A stretch of DNA of 64,000 bases from contig PMHV01000059.1 in assembly GCA_003156805.1 (NCBI GenBank), forward strand, positions 212,215 through 276,214, read 5' to 3'. The stretch's first letter is position 1. Each line of letters opens with the position of its first letter. The stretch is from Acidobacteriaceae bacterium. GTDB lineage: Bacteria > Acidobacteriota > Terriglobia > Terriglobales > Acidobacteriaceae. A program made the position numbers and the translations under genes. Shown piece after piece: positions 43,230 through 52,120 of the stretch. Below the pieces are notes generated by a model. That model saw only the letters and a program-made list of their open reading frames with translations, ran no database searches and was not told the DNA's origin.

Positions 43230-44186
43230 TTGGCCATCGACGATCGGCCATTCGATTTGCTTCTCTTCTGGATTCTCTTCAACCTGTTCGCGCTGGGGAT
43301 GCTGGCGCTGGAACTTAGGATATCTCATCGCCCGGGCCATGTGGTCGGCTTCCGTCAAGCCATCGCCCGCAGCGCGATGTGGATTGCCCTCGCCGCCGGT
43401 TTCGCCGTGCTCATCTTCTTTTGGCAAGGCCGCCAGGTTGCGCTCGAGTTCGTCGCGGGCTACGTGATTGAACTCGCGCTCAGCGTGGACAATCTCTTTA
43501 TTTTCCTCCTGGTCTTCCGCTATTTTGCTGTGCCCGATGAGCAGCAGCACCGCGTTCTGTTCTGGGGCATCATCGGCGCTCTGGCCATGCGCGCCTGCTT
43601 TATCTTTGCCGGGGTTGGCTTGATCCATCGCTTCCATTGGATTCTGTACGCCCTCGGGGTCCTGCTCGTCTATAGCGGCATTCGCCTCTCGATCGCGGGA
43701 GGTCAGCAGCCCGATCCTGCGAAGAATCTGGTGGTGAAGGCTCTGCGGCGATTGATTCCGGTCACCGATCAGTATGTTGGCGGGGATTTTTTCGTTCGCG
43801 GCTGGAAAGGGAATTCGGGCTTTTACGCTACTCCTCTGTTGATCGTTCTGGTCGTCATCGAGACCAGCGACCTGCTCTTCGCCGTCGACTCCATTCCCGC
43901 AGTCCTCGCCATTACTCTGAACGCATTCATTGTCTACACCTCAAACGTGTTTGCCGTCCTCGGGCTACGCTCGATGTATTTCGCTGTCGCTGGACTGTTG
44001 AAAACCTTCCGCTATTTGCACTACGGACTGGCAGCGGTCTTAACGTTGATCGGACTGAAGATGCTGACCGCGAATCGCTATCCGGTCTCGACGTTGCATA
44101 CTCTGGCCGTCGTGGCCGCAGTGTTGCTGATTTCGGTGGGAGCCTCGGCCGCACCGCCATCGAAGGAGCGATCGACTGGAAAGTGA
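43230..44186 (+). CDS. TerC/Alx family membrane protein
   Basis: 318 residues, eight or nine helices. Family marks: ELALSVDNLFIFLLVFRYFAVP and VVIETSDLLFAVDSIPAVLAI, the two Asp-containing helices, and TSNVFAVLGLRSMYF. Members export Mn2+ or protect against metal and oxyanion stress. The start is TTG 43230 (CGGAGA 3 bases upstream); no better codon gives the full first helix. Ends in a palindrome overlapping its stop. Confidence 0.88.
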   Translation: MAIDDRPFDLLLFWILFNLFALGMLALELRISHRPGHVVGFRQAIARSAMWIALAAGFAVLIFFWQGRQVALEFVAGYVIELALSVDNLFIFLLVFRYFAVPDEQQHRVLFWGIIGALAMRACFIFAGVGLIHRFHWILYALGVLLVYSGIRLSIAGGQQPDPAKNLVVKALRRLIPVTDQYVGGDFFVRGWKGNSGFYATPLLIVLVVIETSDLLFAVDSIPAVLAITLNAFIVYTSNVFAVLGLRSMYFAVAGLLKTFRYLHYGLAAVLTLIGLKMLTANRYPVSTLHTLAVVAAVLLISVGASAAPPSKERSTGK

Positions 44187-44198
44187 TTCATTGAATCA
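44184..44198. promoter_or_regulatory. Palindrome between terC and aroB
   Basis: TGATTCA-T-TGAATCA, perfect arms, overlapping the terC stop and 59 bases upstream of aroB. Operator-like, or chance. Confidence 0.3.
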
Positions 44199-44242
44199 TT
44201 TCACGCAAAGTTCGACTTCTCCAAGCGGCGTTGCCTCTGCGA

Positions 44243-44248
44243 TATGAT
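44243..44248 (+). promoter_or_regulatory. Candidate -10 box of aroB
   Basis: TATGAT ends 8 bases before ATG 44257 with no ribosome-binding site, so the leader would be 0-2 bases. Confidence 0.45.
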
Positions 44249-44256
44249 GGAAAACC

Positions 44257-45357
44257 ATGGCGCAGGTTACCATCCACGTTCTGCCGCGGCCATATCAGGC
44301 GCGCATCGAAAATGGGTTGCTCGCGCGTGCGGGCGCGATCCTGGCCGAAATACTGCCACAGGCCAGCCAGGTTTTTGCGGTGACCGTCCCACCCGTTCGC
44401 CGGCGCTGGGCCGCCAAGCTTGTCCGTTCGCTTAGGTCCGCCGGTTTCAAGCCGCAAGTCGTCGCTATGCCTGACGGCGAACCCGCGAAGAAGCTGGCCA
44501 CCGTCGAAAAATTGGCTGGGAAACTCGCCCGCCTGGGCGCCGACCGCAAGGCGGTTCTGATCGCACTGGGCGGTGGTGTGGTCGGCGATGTCACGGGCTT
44601 ACTCGCCTCGCTCTACATGCGCGGCGTGGAATTGGTGCAGATTCCAACCACGGTGCTGGCCCAGGTCGACGCCTCTATCGGGGGAAAAACCGCGGTGAAC
44701 CTTGCCGCCGGCAAGAACCTGCTGGGCACGTTCTATCATCCGCGCGTGGTGTTGATTGATCCGGCTGTGCTGAAGACGCTGCCGGAGCGCGAATTCCGGG
44801 CCGGGCTCTACGAGGCGCTGAAATGCGGCATCATCGGCGATGTGGACCTGTTCCTCCGTTTCGAACAGAATCGGGCCAGGATCCTGCGCCGCGATCCGGT
44901 CGAACTGGAGTATTTGATCGCGCAGTCCGTGAAGTTGAAAGCGGAAGTGGTTTCCGCCGACGAGCGCGAAGAAGGTTTGCGCCGCGTTCTCAACCTCGGC
45001 CACACCATCGGACATGCGCTCGAAGCCGAAACCGGTTACGGCAGCCTGCTGCACGGCGAAGCCGTCGCTTGGGGGATGGTGGCGGCCACGAACATCGCGC
45101 TAAGGGTAGGCCGCACGGATAGTTTGACGGCTGGCCGCATCGCCGACGCCGTGCTGAGTCTTGGCCGTCTGCCTGAGGTGAAAGTCAGCGCGCGTAAAGT
45201 TCTTGCCCGCTTGCAGTCGGATAAGAAGACGCAAAACGGCGTGGTGCACTTCGTGTTGCCCAGAGAGATCGGCAAAGTCGAAATTGCGAATGACGTCCCC
45301 GAGCGCGTGGTGGTGGACGCCGTCGAAGAACTGCGGCGGCTTTCGCGCAGAGATTAG
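44257..45357 (+). CDS. aroB: 3-dehydroquinate synthase
   Basis: Second step of the shikimate pathway: DAHP to 3-dehydroquinate, with NAD+ and a divalent metal. 366 residues. Blocks: ALGGGVVGDVTGLLASLYMRG (NAD site), PTTVLAQVDASIGGKTAVNL (substrate Lys), EGLRRVLNLGHTIGHALE (metal His) and LLHGEAVAWGM (metal His). A short gap and the same strand suggest a unit with ubiE/menG. Other aro genes are not in the window. Confidence 0.96.
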   Translation: MAQVTIHVLPRPYQARIENGLLARAGAILAEILPQASQVFAVTVPPVRRRWAAKLVRSLRSAGFKPQVVAMPDGEPAKKLATVEKLAGKLARLGADRKAVLIALGGGVVGDVTGLLASLYMRGVELVQIPTTVLAQVDASIGGKTAVNLAAGKNLLGTFYHPRVVLIDPAVLKTLPEREFRAGLYEALKCGIIGDVDLFLRFEQNRARILRRDPVELEYLIAQSVKLKAEVVSADEREEGLRRVLNLGHTIGHALEAETGYGSLLHGEAVAWGMVAATNIALRVGRTDSLTAGRIADAVLSLGRLPEVKVSARKVLARLQSDKKTQNGVVHFVLPREIGKVEIANDVPERVVVDAVEELRRLSRRD

Positions 45358-45383
45358 CCGCATCAAGGTCCTTTTCCGAATCT

Positions 45384-46211
45384 ATGGCGTCTGAAGCCAC
45401 CAAATCCACTGTGATCGGCGCGACTCCCGAGGGCGCGAGCGATGCGCATTCCGCTGCCCGCGCTGTCCGCGAAATGTTTACCTCGATCGCGCCGCGCTAC
45501 GACCTGTTGAATCACGTGCTCTCGTTTAACGTGGATCGCTTATGGTGGCGCAGGACAGCAACAGCGTTCGCGGATATTCTTCGCCGCCCGGATCCTCGCG
45601 TTCTCGACCTCTGCTGCGGCACCGGCGATATGACGTTTGCCTTGCACAGGCAAGCCGGCAACTCATCGGCACAAATTCTCGGGGCGGATTTTTCTCACGC
45701 CATGCTCCAGCGTGCGCTGCGAAAATCTTCGGGCAGGGCGGCCTCGGGCGGATTGTCCGCCGGCAACGGTTCGGTGTCCGGGCAGATCGCAGCGAAGCAG
45801 GTCTCATCCCCGTGCTGGATCGAAGCCGACGCCCTGAACCTTCCGTTTCCGAACGACCATTTCGATCTGGTTACTTCAGCTTTCGGCTTCCGCAATCTCG
45901 CCGACTACGACGCTGGCCTGCGCGAAATCGCCCGCGTGCTGCGGCCCGGCGGTGAGTGCGGCATCCTCGACTTCAGCGAGCCCAAGGGACCAATGGGACG
46001 TCTGTATCGAATCTATTTCAAGCACGTACTTCCCCGCGTCGGCACGATGATTTCGGGTGTTCGCGGACCCTACGCCTATCTTCCCGCATCCGTAGAACGC
46101 TTCCCCGCGCCGGAGGAGATGCTTGCCCGCATGCGCCTCGCCGGTTTTCACGATGTCACCTGGACACCCTATACTCTCGGAATCGCCGGGTTGTATCGCG
46201 GCAGGAAGTAG
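45384..46211 (+). CDS. ubiE: Demethylmenaquinone/ubiquinone C-methyltransferase
   Basis: SAM-dependent methyltransferase for the last quinone step, here most likely menaquinone (MenG). 275 residues. VREMFTSIAPRYDLLNHVLSF is the family start; SAM motif LDLCCGTGDMTFAL; then DHFDLVTSAFGFRNLADYDAGL and GLYRGRK at the end. A species-specific Gly/Ser insertion of about 25 residues sits near 115-140. Supplies quinone for complex I. Confidence 0.93.
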   Translation: MASEATKSTVIGATPEGASDAHSAARAVREMFTSIAPRYDLLNHVLSFNVDRLWWRRTATAFADILRRPDPRVLDLCCGTGDMTFALHRQAGNSSAQILGADFSHAMLQRALRKSSGRAASGGLSAGNGSVSGQIAAKQVSSPCWIEADALNLPFPNDHFDLVTSAFGFRNLADYDAGLREIARVLRPGGECGILDFSEPKGPMGRLYRIYFKHVLPRVGTMISGVRGPYAYLPASVERFPAPEEMLARMRLAGFHDVTWTPYTLGIAGLYRGRK

Positions 46212-46277
46212 GTTGCTGCGAGTTTCCTGCGTATTTCAAGAGCACCGCAGCAGCCGTGAGCGATGATCGCGGGAAAA

Positions 46278-47378
46278 TCAGTGCGACTGACTGGCGCTCG
46301 CGCTTTGTGTGGGAGCGGAACTGGCAACGGAACGGAAGCAATCGGCAAAGGCTTCGGCGATCGTGTGGCGGATGATGTGCTCGTACTCCGAGCCGAGGAA
46401 GTTGCGCAGCCGGTCCGTGTTCATGATGTATTCGCTGGTCATGTAGGGCAGCGCCTCCGGCGGAATCGCCGAGATGTGCTGCGCCCACAAAAACTGCAAC
46501 ACCATCTGCATCGTCCATCTCCCGGGGACGCGCAGCAGCTTCGCCTGCGCCATTTCCACGCATCGGCCGAAGGTAAGAGGCTCGCCGCGTCCAGCCACGT
46601 TCAGCACAGTCAGGCGCTTCACTTCGGGAGACCGCTGCAGAAGGTACGAAATCAAACGGGCCATATCGTCCACGTGGACAAATTGCAGGCGATTATTCAG
46701 ATATTGCTGACCGCGCGGCAGCATGCAGGGCAGCCGCTTGCCTTCGCGCCGCATCTTTTCCGCTCGCGCACTCTTGCCGTTGGGAGTCCCGCGGAACGCT
46801 CCCACCATGTAATTTTCCATGGTAGCGCCGGCAAAAATATGCGGCCGCAAAATATAAACACTGCAGCCGCGCAGTGCGGGCGAGCGCTGCTGCACCACTT
46901 CATCCGATTGTTTCTTATGAATTGCATACGGCAAGGTATGCGCCGCAAGCGGGGAATCTTCGCTGGCGGGTGCAGGCAGGCCTGGTCCGTACGCCGAAAC
47001 GCTGCTGGGAAAAATGAATCGCTTCACCCCGTCGTCGGAAGTGCGGTTCGCCTCGGTGACAGCCTCCATAACGCGCGCGGTGCCGGCGACGTTGATCTGC
47101 CACATGCGTTCCAGATCCACGATTCCTGTGCGCACCGGATCGATCACAAACGCCAGGTGCACCACGGAATCAGCATGTATGTCGCGTACAAGTTCGTAAA
47201 AGGCCCGGGTCGAGGCTTCTTCACCCAAATCCATGCGCTCGAACTGCACAGCACTCTCGCCCTGGGGTGGAACCATGTCCACCCCGATAACCGAGTATTC
47301 TCCCAGCAGTGGAAGCAGCCGCGAACCCAGGTTTCCGGCCGCCCCGGTGACCACGACGACAGGTTTGGCTGAGTCCAT
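46278..47378 (-). CDS. NAD-dependent epimerase/dehydratase (extended SDR)
   Basis: 366 residues. NAD site VTGAAGNLGSRL (about 10-21) and the acidic end of strand 2 (VIGVDMVP). Catalytic YAIHK (YxxxK) with Ser in FPSSVSAYGPG. Substrate not recognisable; the C-terminal ~120 residues are divergent. Its ATG overlaps the stop of the upstream SurA-like gene (TGATG), so they form one operon. Confidence 0.88.
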   Translation of the reverse strand: MDSAKPVVVVTGAAGNLGSRLLPLLGEYSVIGVDMVPPQGESAVQFERMDLGEEASTRAFYELVRDIHADSVVHLAFVIDPVRTGIVDLERMWQINVAGTARVMEAVTEANRTSDDGVKRFIFPSSVSAYGPGLPAPASEDSPLAAHTLPYAIHKKQSDEVVQQRSPALRGCSVYILRPHIFAGATMENYMVGAFRGTPNGKSARAEKMRREGKRLPCMLPRGQQYLNNRLQFVHVDDMARLISYLLQRSPEVKRLTVLNVAGRGEPLTFGRCVEMAQAKLLRVPGRWTMQMVLQFLWAQHISAIPPEALPYMTSEYIMNTDRLRNFLGSEYEHIIRHTIAEAFADCFRSVASSAPTQSASASQSH

Positions 47379-48616
47379 CAGTTCGGTTTCGCTGCTGGTG
47401 GTGGTTGCGCCGGCGGATTCTGAGCCGGCGGTGGGGCCTGTCCCGGAGGCGGCATGGCTGGAGGAGCCCCCTGCGGGCGTGGCATGCGCGGCGGCGGCAT
47501 CTGGCGCGGACCGGGCTGCTCCGCCGGTCCAAAGTAAGCCGGGTTGTTCTCCGCCTTGTACGAATTCTGGTATTTGTCCATCAGGTCACGCAGCCCCTGG
47601 CTCTTCAGCGTGTTGTGGATTTCCTCCTTTACCTGGTCGAGAGGCACTTCTTCTTTGCTCACAACTTTGTACACATAGTGGCCGCCGTTGTCGCTGATCA
47701 CCTGCGACACCTCACCTGCCTTCAGTGCAAACACGGTGGCGTGCGCCGGAGGCAGCCCGGTACGGCGCACCTTGGGCAGGTTCACGGTCGGGGATTCCAT
47801 CTTCATGCCCGCGGCCGCAAACGCCTCCTTCTGCAGCGTCAGGAAGTCCTCGCCAGCCGCGGCTCTCGACCGCAGGCCTTCGGCCAACTTGCTCATCTCC
47901 TGCTCGCCCTGTTCCTGCTTCGCTTTATCGGCTTCTTCCTTCGCCTTCTGTTGCTCTTCGGTGAGCTTCTCTTCTTTCTCACTCACGCCTTCTGCCGCGG
48001 GCTGCTTGTAGCGGGGAATGAACAGCCGGTCCAGCGAAAACTGCTCATAAGCCTCGGGATTCTTCTTGTAATAGTCTTCTATCGCGTCGGGGGAAACCTT
48101 GGCAGCTTCTTCTTGGATGCTGCGCTGCAGTTCCTGCGTCAGAATCGACATTTTGGCGAACTTCACCGTCTCATTGAAGCGCTCGGTCTTGTCCAAGCCC
48201 TTGGCTTTTGCCGCTTCCGACATGACCATGTAGCGCGGCAGCACGTTCGCCAACTGCCGTTTCAATTGCGGCGTCACCGTAGGGGAAACTCCGTTGGCAA
48301 TTTTTTCGAATTCGGCACGGGTTATCACCGTCTTGCAGTCTGCCGGCTTTTTCGCGGGGACTGCCGCTGTCTTGCCGCCAGTCGCAGTTTTGGCAGCGGT
48401 AGCTCTTGGCGTCGCAGGGCAGAAACCTGTGATCGTGATCACGGGCGCATTCGCCGGCAGATTCTCTGCCACCGGCGCAGCCGCCGGGGCTGGCGGCTTA
48501 TTGCCGGAGCCGGGCGTTTGCGCCGCACTCGCTGGCGCGGGCGGCATTGTTCCCATCGGCGCCTGTCCCCAGGCCAGATTCCCCAACAGCACACACACCA
48601 GCCAACTCTTACGCAT
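47378..48616 (-). CDS. SurA/PpiC-like periplasmic peptidyl-prolyl isomerase
   Basis: 412 residues. Signal peptide (LVCVLLGNLAWGQ), Ala/Pro-rich linker, SurA-N-like helical region (ITRAEFEKIANGV ... RMQ-type helices to about 260, very Glu/Lys-rich), a degenerate parvulin domain with ALKAGEVSQVISDNGGHYVYKV, and a strongly Pro-rich tail of about 45 residues. It probably escorts outer-membrane proteins. Catalytic activity of the parvulin part is uncertain, because only its C-terminal half is well conserved. Confidence 0.82.
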   Translation of the reverse strand: MRKSWLVCVLLGNLAWGQAPMGTMPPAPASAAQTPGSGNKPPAPAAAPVAENLPANAPVITITGFCPATPRATAAKTATGGKTAAVPAKKPADCKTVITRAEFEKIANGVSPTVTPQLKRQLANVLPRYMVMSEAAKAKGLDKTERFNETVKFAKMSILTQELQRSIQEEAAKVSPDAIEDYYKKNPEAYEQFSLDRLFIPRYKQPAAEGVSEKEEKLTEEQQKAKEEADKAKQEQGEQEMSKLAEGLRSRAAAGEDFLTLQKEAFAAAGMKMESPTVNLPKVRRTGLPPAHATVFALKAGEVSQVISDNGGHYVYKVVSKEEVPLDQVKEEIHNTLKSQGLRDLMDKYQNSYKAENNPAYFGPAEQPGPRQMPPPRMPRPQGAPPAMPPPGQAPPPAQNPPAQPPPAAKPN

Positions 48617-48860
48617 ACGAGATTCCTCCAGGATTGGTAGTTCAGGAAGTTTGAGTGACCGAAGTTAGAATCCTAGCATATCGGCGCCTTAAACTGTCGC
48701 TCGTGGCCGGTTACGATGGTCAGAGACGGCGGCTCGCCCCTGTGCGTTTTCGGAACTGGTCTGGCTTGCCATCGATACCCGAGAACCAGTTGCACTTGGA
48801 GCGGTCAACCGCAATCTCCATTCTTTCTGCGCTTGCCCTTCCTGCTGGTGCCGCGAGGTT

Positions 48861-48889
48861 TTGCGCAATTGCGCGTCACCAGCGATAAT
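48861..48889 (+). promoter_or_regulatory. Candidate promoter of the CDF gene, leaderless
   Basis: TTGCGC (48861-48866), 17-base spacer, GATAAT (48884-48889), 6 bases to ATG 48896, no ribosome-binding site. Confidence 0.5.
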
Positions 48890-48895
48890 CCCAAC

Positions 48896-50326
48896 ATGTC
48901 GGGAACACATGCCCTCTATTCGCCGGACGCCATGCGCGCCGAGAAGCGCGCCGTGGCTGGGGGATCGGTTCTCGCCGCTCTGGTTATCACCGGCGGAAAA
49001 ATTGCCGTCGGGGTAACCACCGGCAGCCTCGGCATCCTCTCCGAAGCTGCCCACTCCGGCCTCGATCTTATCGCCGCACTCCTGACCTATTTTTCCGTCG
49101 GCGTTTCCGACAAGCCCGCCGACGCCGACCACCAATACGGTCACGGCAAGGTAGAAAGTTTTTCCGCCTTCGTAGAAACTGCCCTGCTGCTGCTCGCTTG
49201 CGCGTGGGTCATCTACGAAGCTCTGCTCCGTCTTTTCGTTCGACGCATTGAGGTCGAGCCATCCGTAAGCGCCTTCGCCGTACTCCTGATCTCCATGGCC
49301 GTGGACTGGTGGCGCTCCCGCGCGCTGGGCCGCATCGCCACCAAGTACGAAAGTCAGGCGCTCGAAGCCGACGCGCTCCATTTTTCCACCGACATCTGGT
49401 CGGCCGGCGTGGTCGTCCTTGGTCTGGTTCTCGTGATGCTGGGACGCAGCTTTCACATGGACTGGCTGCGCCGCGCCGACCCGATCGCCGCCCTCTTCGT
49501 CGCCGGCGTTATTGTCTCTGTGAGCTGGCGCCTCGCCCGGCGAACCATGGACGCCTTGCTGGACGCCGCTCCCGCAGGAGTGCGCGCCGAGATTATCGCC
49601 GCCGTCTCTCGCGTCGATGGCGTGCTCGAAGTGGATCGCGTCCGCATTCGCCGCGTCGGGAGCCGCTATTTCGCCGACCTCGCGGTTGGTCTGGCCCGCT
49701 CCGTTACCTTCCAGCGTTCCGAACAACTGGTGGAAGCCGTCGCCGCCGCGGTTCAGCGCATTCTTCCTGACGCCGACGTTACCGTCCAGCCGCTGCCGCG
49801 CGCTCAGCGTTCGGAAAATATCTTCGACCGAATACGCGCCGCCGCTACCCGCCACAATCTGAACGTCCACGACATCAGCGTGCAAGACCTCGCCGGGCAG
49901 TATCATGTGGAGCAACACGTCGAGCTCGACGAGCGCATGACGCTCAAAGACGCGCACGATCAAGTCACGGACCTCGAAGCGGAAATGCGGCGTGACGTTC
50001 CGGAGATTGCCGAAATCCTGACCCACATCGAAAGTGAGCCGGCGACCATCGAGAAGACGGAGGAACTTGTCCGCGACGCCGATCTGGAGCGCCGGCTCCG
50101 CACCGCCGCTTCTCAGTTTCCGGAAATTCTCGACATGCACGAAATCGCCGTCAAGCGCGTGCGCGGCCGTCTCTACGTCTCGTGCCATTGCACGTTTTCT
50201 GACGATCTCCCGCTGGCCCGCGTGCATGACGTTCAGACCGAACTCGAGATTCACATGAAGCAGGACGCCCCCGAGCTATTCCGCGTCCTCATTCACCCCG
50301 AGCCGAGCACCGACAACCGCAGGTAA
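48896..50326 (+). CDS. Cation diffusion facilitator with extended C-terminal part
   Basis: Zn/Fe/Mn-type efflux antiporter. 476 residues, versus about 300 for typical members. Membrane part (about 20-225): GSLGILSEAAHSGLDLIAAL and LEADALHFSTDIWSAG carry the metal-site His/Asp residues. After it comes a normal dimerisation domain (about 225-310; VDGVLEVDRVRIRRVGSRYFADL), then a second, related-looking alpha-beta module (about 400-470; FPEILDMHEIAVKRVRGRLYVSCHCTF), joined by a His-containing helix. ATG 48896 is preferred over the longer open frame because it starts at the family N-terminus and follows a -10 box. Confidence 0.9.
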   Translation: MSGTHALYSPDAMRAEKRAVAGGSVLAALVITGGKIAVGVTTGSLGILSEAAHSGLDLIAALLTYFSVGVSDKPADADHQYGHGKVESFSAFVETALLLLACAWVIYEALLRLFVRRIEVEPSVSAFAVLLISMAVDWWRSRALGRIATKYESQALEADALHFSTDIWSAGVVVLGLVLVMLGRSFHMDWLRRADPIAALFVAGVIVSVSWRLARRTMDALLDAAPAGVRAEIIAAVSRVDGVLEVDRVRIRRVGSRYFADLAVGLARSVTFQRSEQLVEAVAAAVQRILPDADVTVQPLPRAQRSENIFDRIRAAATRHNLNVHDISVQDLAGQYHVEQHVELDERMTLKDAHDQVTDLEAEMRRDVPEIAEILTHIESEPATIEKTEELVRDADLERRLRTAASQFPEILDMHEIAVKRVRGRLYVSCHCTFSDDLPLARVHDVQTELEIHMKQDAPELFRVLIHPEPSTDNRR

Positions 50327-50328
50327 AC

Positions 50329-50688
50329 ATGCTGAACTCGCTGCCAGCGCCAATCCTGCTCGACATCGCGATCTTGTTCACCGCGCTTTCTTGGGGATTG
50401 GGCATGTATCTGGTCGACAAGAAAGCGCATGTTTTTGCTTCGCTCGCGATCGGTTGCTTCGTCTGCCTCCTCGGGTACAGCGTCCAGAGCCTCGGCGCAC
50501 CGATATGGGCGGTCGTGGCTGCACCGATCCCTGTGGACTTTCTGCTTCTCTGGTACGTCTTAAGGAACCTACGGAAGATGCTCCTCGCCTATGTCGCGAT
50601 CTGGGCAATCTATCTCGTGTTCCACATCCTGCTAAGCTTGCTGCTCCATTATGATTCCCTGATTCCTGCCTGGAGGCTGCACTCGTGA
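50329..50688 (+). CDS. Small four-helix membrane protein, unknown
   Basis: 119 residues, four hydrophobic helices (ILLDIAILFTALSWGLGMYL, HVFASLAIGCFVCLLGYSV, IWAVVAAPIPVDFLLLWYVL, LLAYVAIWAIYLVFHILLSLL). Starts 2 bases after the CDF stop and overlaps the OsmC gene by 4 bases, so it belongs to a CDF-membrane protein-OsmC unit. No family recognised. Confidence 0.7.
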   Translation: MLNSLPAPILLDIAILFTALSWGLGMYLVDKKAHVFASLAIGCFVCLLGYSVQSLGAPIWAVVAAPIPVDFLLLWYVLRNLRKMLLAYVAIWAIYLVFHILLSLLLHYDSLIPAWRLHS

Positions 50689-51086
50689 CGGAAGCTCGTA
50701 CCATCTGGATCGAGAAGCAGTGCTTCAACGGAGTCGCCAGTAGTGGCCACACAATTGTCGTCGACGGCGACAAAGCCGCGGGCAACACCCCCATGGAACT
50801 CGTGCTCGTTGCTCTCTGCGGTTGCACCGGCTACGACGTTGTCTCAATCCTGCGCAAGAAGCGCGAGCCTTTCACCAGCCTCGAAGTGCGCGCCCAGGCC
50901 GAGCGCGCCGCGGAACCGCCTTCGGTCTACACCGAAATCAGGCTGACGTACCGCGTGGGCGGAGGAGTTTCGCGCAAAGCGGTCGAAGATGCAGTCCGGC
51001 TGTCGCAAGAAAAGTACTGTTCGGTTTCCGCCATGCTCGACAAGACCGCAAAGATCACTGCCACGATCGAATTCGCAGACTCATAA
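50685..51086 (+). CDS. OsmC/Ohr family protein
   Basis: 133 residues, complete OsmC fold. The two redox-active cysteines of the family are in VALCGCTGYDVV (about 45-47) and QEKYCSVSAML (about 112). Members reduce organic hydroperoxides; this one is of the YhfA-like short type. Start GTG, overlapping the upstream gene by 4 bases (GTGA). Confidence 0.9.
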   Translation: MTEARTIWIEKQCFNGVASSGHTIVVDGDKAAGNTPMELVLVALCGCTGYDVVSILRKKREPFTSLEVRAQAERAAEPPSVYTEIRLTYRVGGGVSRKAVEDAVRLSQEKYCSVSAMLDKTAKITATIEFADS

Positions 51087-51099
51087 GCCGAGGCCCACC

Positions 51100-52113
51100 A
51101 TCCCCAACGCAGCAAAGTCCTCTCAGCCGCCGTCGCATCCTTTTCGCGGCTACTTCTTTATTGCCTCGGCGGCGTTTCTCTGGGGAGTGTCCGCAGCGTT
51201 GGGCCGCGCGGTTTTTACTGGGCAATTACTGTTGGGCAGCGCCGCTATCCGTCCAATCGATCCGCTTATTCTTTCGCAGACTCGCACCACGTTCTCGTTC
51301 CTCGCGCTGCTTCCTCTTCTGGTTGGTTTACACGGCTGGCAGCGTATCAAGCTGCCGGCGCGCGATCTCGCTTATTGTTTCCTGCTGGGTATTTTGGGAG
51401 TGGCCGTGTCAAATTACTTCTACTACGTGGCCATTCAGAGGACCAGCGTCGCCACCGCCATCATCGTGCAATACACCGCGCCGGTGTGGGTCTTGATCTA
51501 CGTCGTCGCACGCAGACAACAAAGACTTTCCCCGCAAAGGGTGGCGGCTGTGGCGTTGGCGGTTATTGGAATCGCCCTGGTCATCGGCATCGTCGGAGTG
51601 AAACCCGGAGCAGGACCAAACGCGAGACCAGCGCTGCGCCTCGATTCCTATGGCCTGATTGCCGCGTTGCTGGCGTCATTCTCTTTCGCTTTCTACAATA
51701 TCGGCGGCCACCGCATCCTGGCCCGCTACGATCGCTGGCGGGTGCTCGTCTGGACGCTCGCCGCCGCCGCCGCGTTCTGGCTCGTCGTCAACCCTCCATG
51801 GAAAATCGCCTCCGCCCACTACGCACCCTCGCAGTGGCTGTTCCTGTTCGTTTTTTCGATGATCTCGGTACTGGGAGCGTTCTCTCTCTACTTCCTCGGC
51901 CTGCAGCATCTGGAGCCCACTCGCGCCATCATCGCCAGTTGTCTGGAGCCGGTATTCTCCATCCTTCTCGCTGCCCGGTTGTTAGGCGAAGTGCTGCGCC
52001 CGATTCAGACATTGGGAATTGTCTTTGTGCTCGCCGCCATCGTGATCGTTCAGCGCCCCGCACGCGCCATTGCGGCAGAAGAAAAGTCGATTGTCGTCGA
52101 ACCGATCGAGTAA
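51100..52113 (+). CDS. EamA (DMT) family transporter, ATC start suspected
   Basis: Ten-helix drug/metabolite transporter with two EamA repeats (first about 20-150, second about 185-320: LIAALLASFSFAFYNIGG; LEPTRAIIASCLEPVFSILLA). Substrate unknown. 337 residues if translation starts at ATC 51100, which stands 6 bases after GAGG (51090-51093) and 13 bases after the OsmC stop. The nearest upstream canonical codon is ATG 50989, deep inside the OsmC gene; the next downstream is GTG inside helix 1. Confidence 0.82.
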   Translation: MPNAAKSSQPPSHPFRGYFFIASAAFLWGVSAALGRAVFTGQLLLGSAAIRPIDPLILSQTRTTFSFLALLPLLVGLHGWQRIKLPARDLAYCFLLGILGVAVSNYFYYVAIQRTSVATAIIVQYTAPVWVLIYVVARRQQRLSPQRVAAVALAVIGIALVIGIVGVKPGAGPNARPALRLDSYGLIAALLASFSFAFYNIGGHRILARYDRWRVLVWTLAAAAAFWLVVNPPWKIASAHYAPSQWLFLFVFSMISVLGAFSLYFLGLQHLEPTRAIIASCLEPVFSILLAARLLGEVLRPIQTLGIVFVLAAIVIVQRPARAIAAEEKSIVVEPIE

Positions 52114-52120
52114 CCCGATG

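Noticed and set aside
48689-50254. 521-codon open frame opposite the CDF transporter
   Set aside because: The plus strand encodes clear CDF motifs; the minus frame reads as Gly/Asp/His/Arg filler.
50989-51099. ATG 50989 as start of the EamA transporter
   Set aside because: The extra 37 residues are a frame-shifted reading of osmC and are very basic; no ribosome-binding site.
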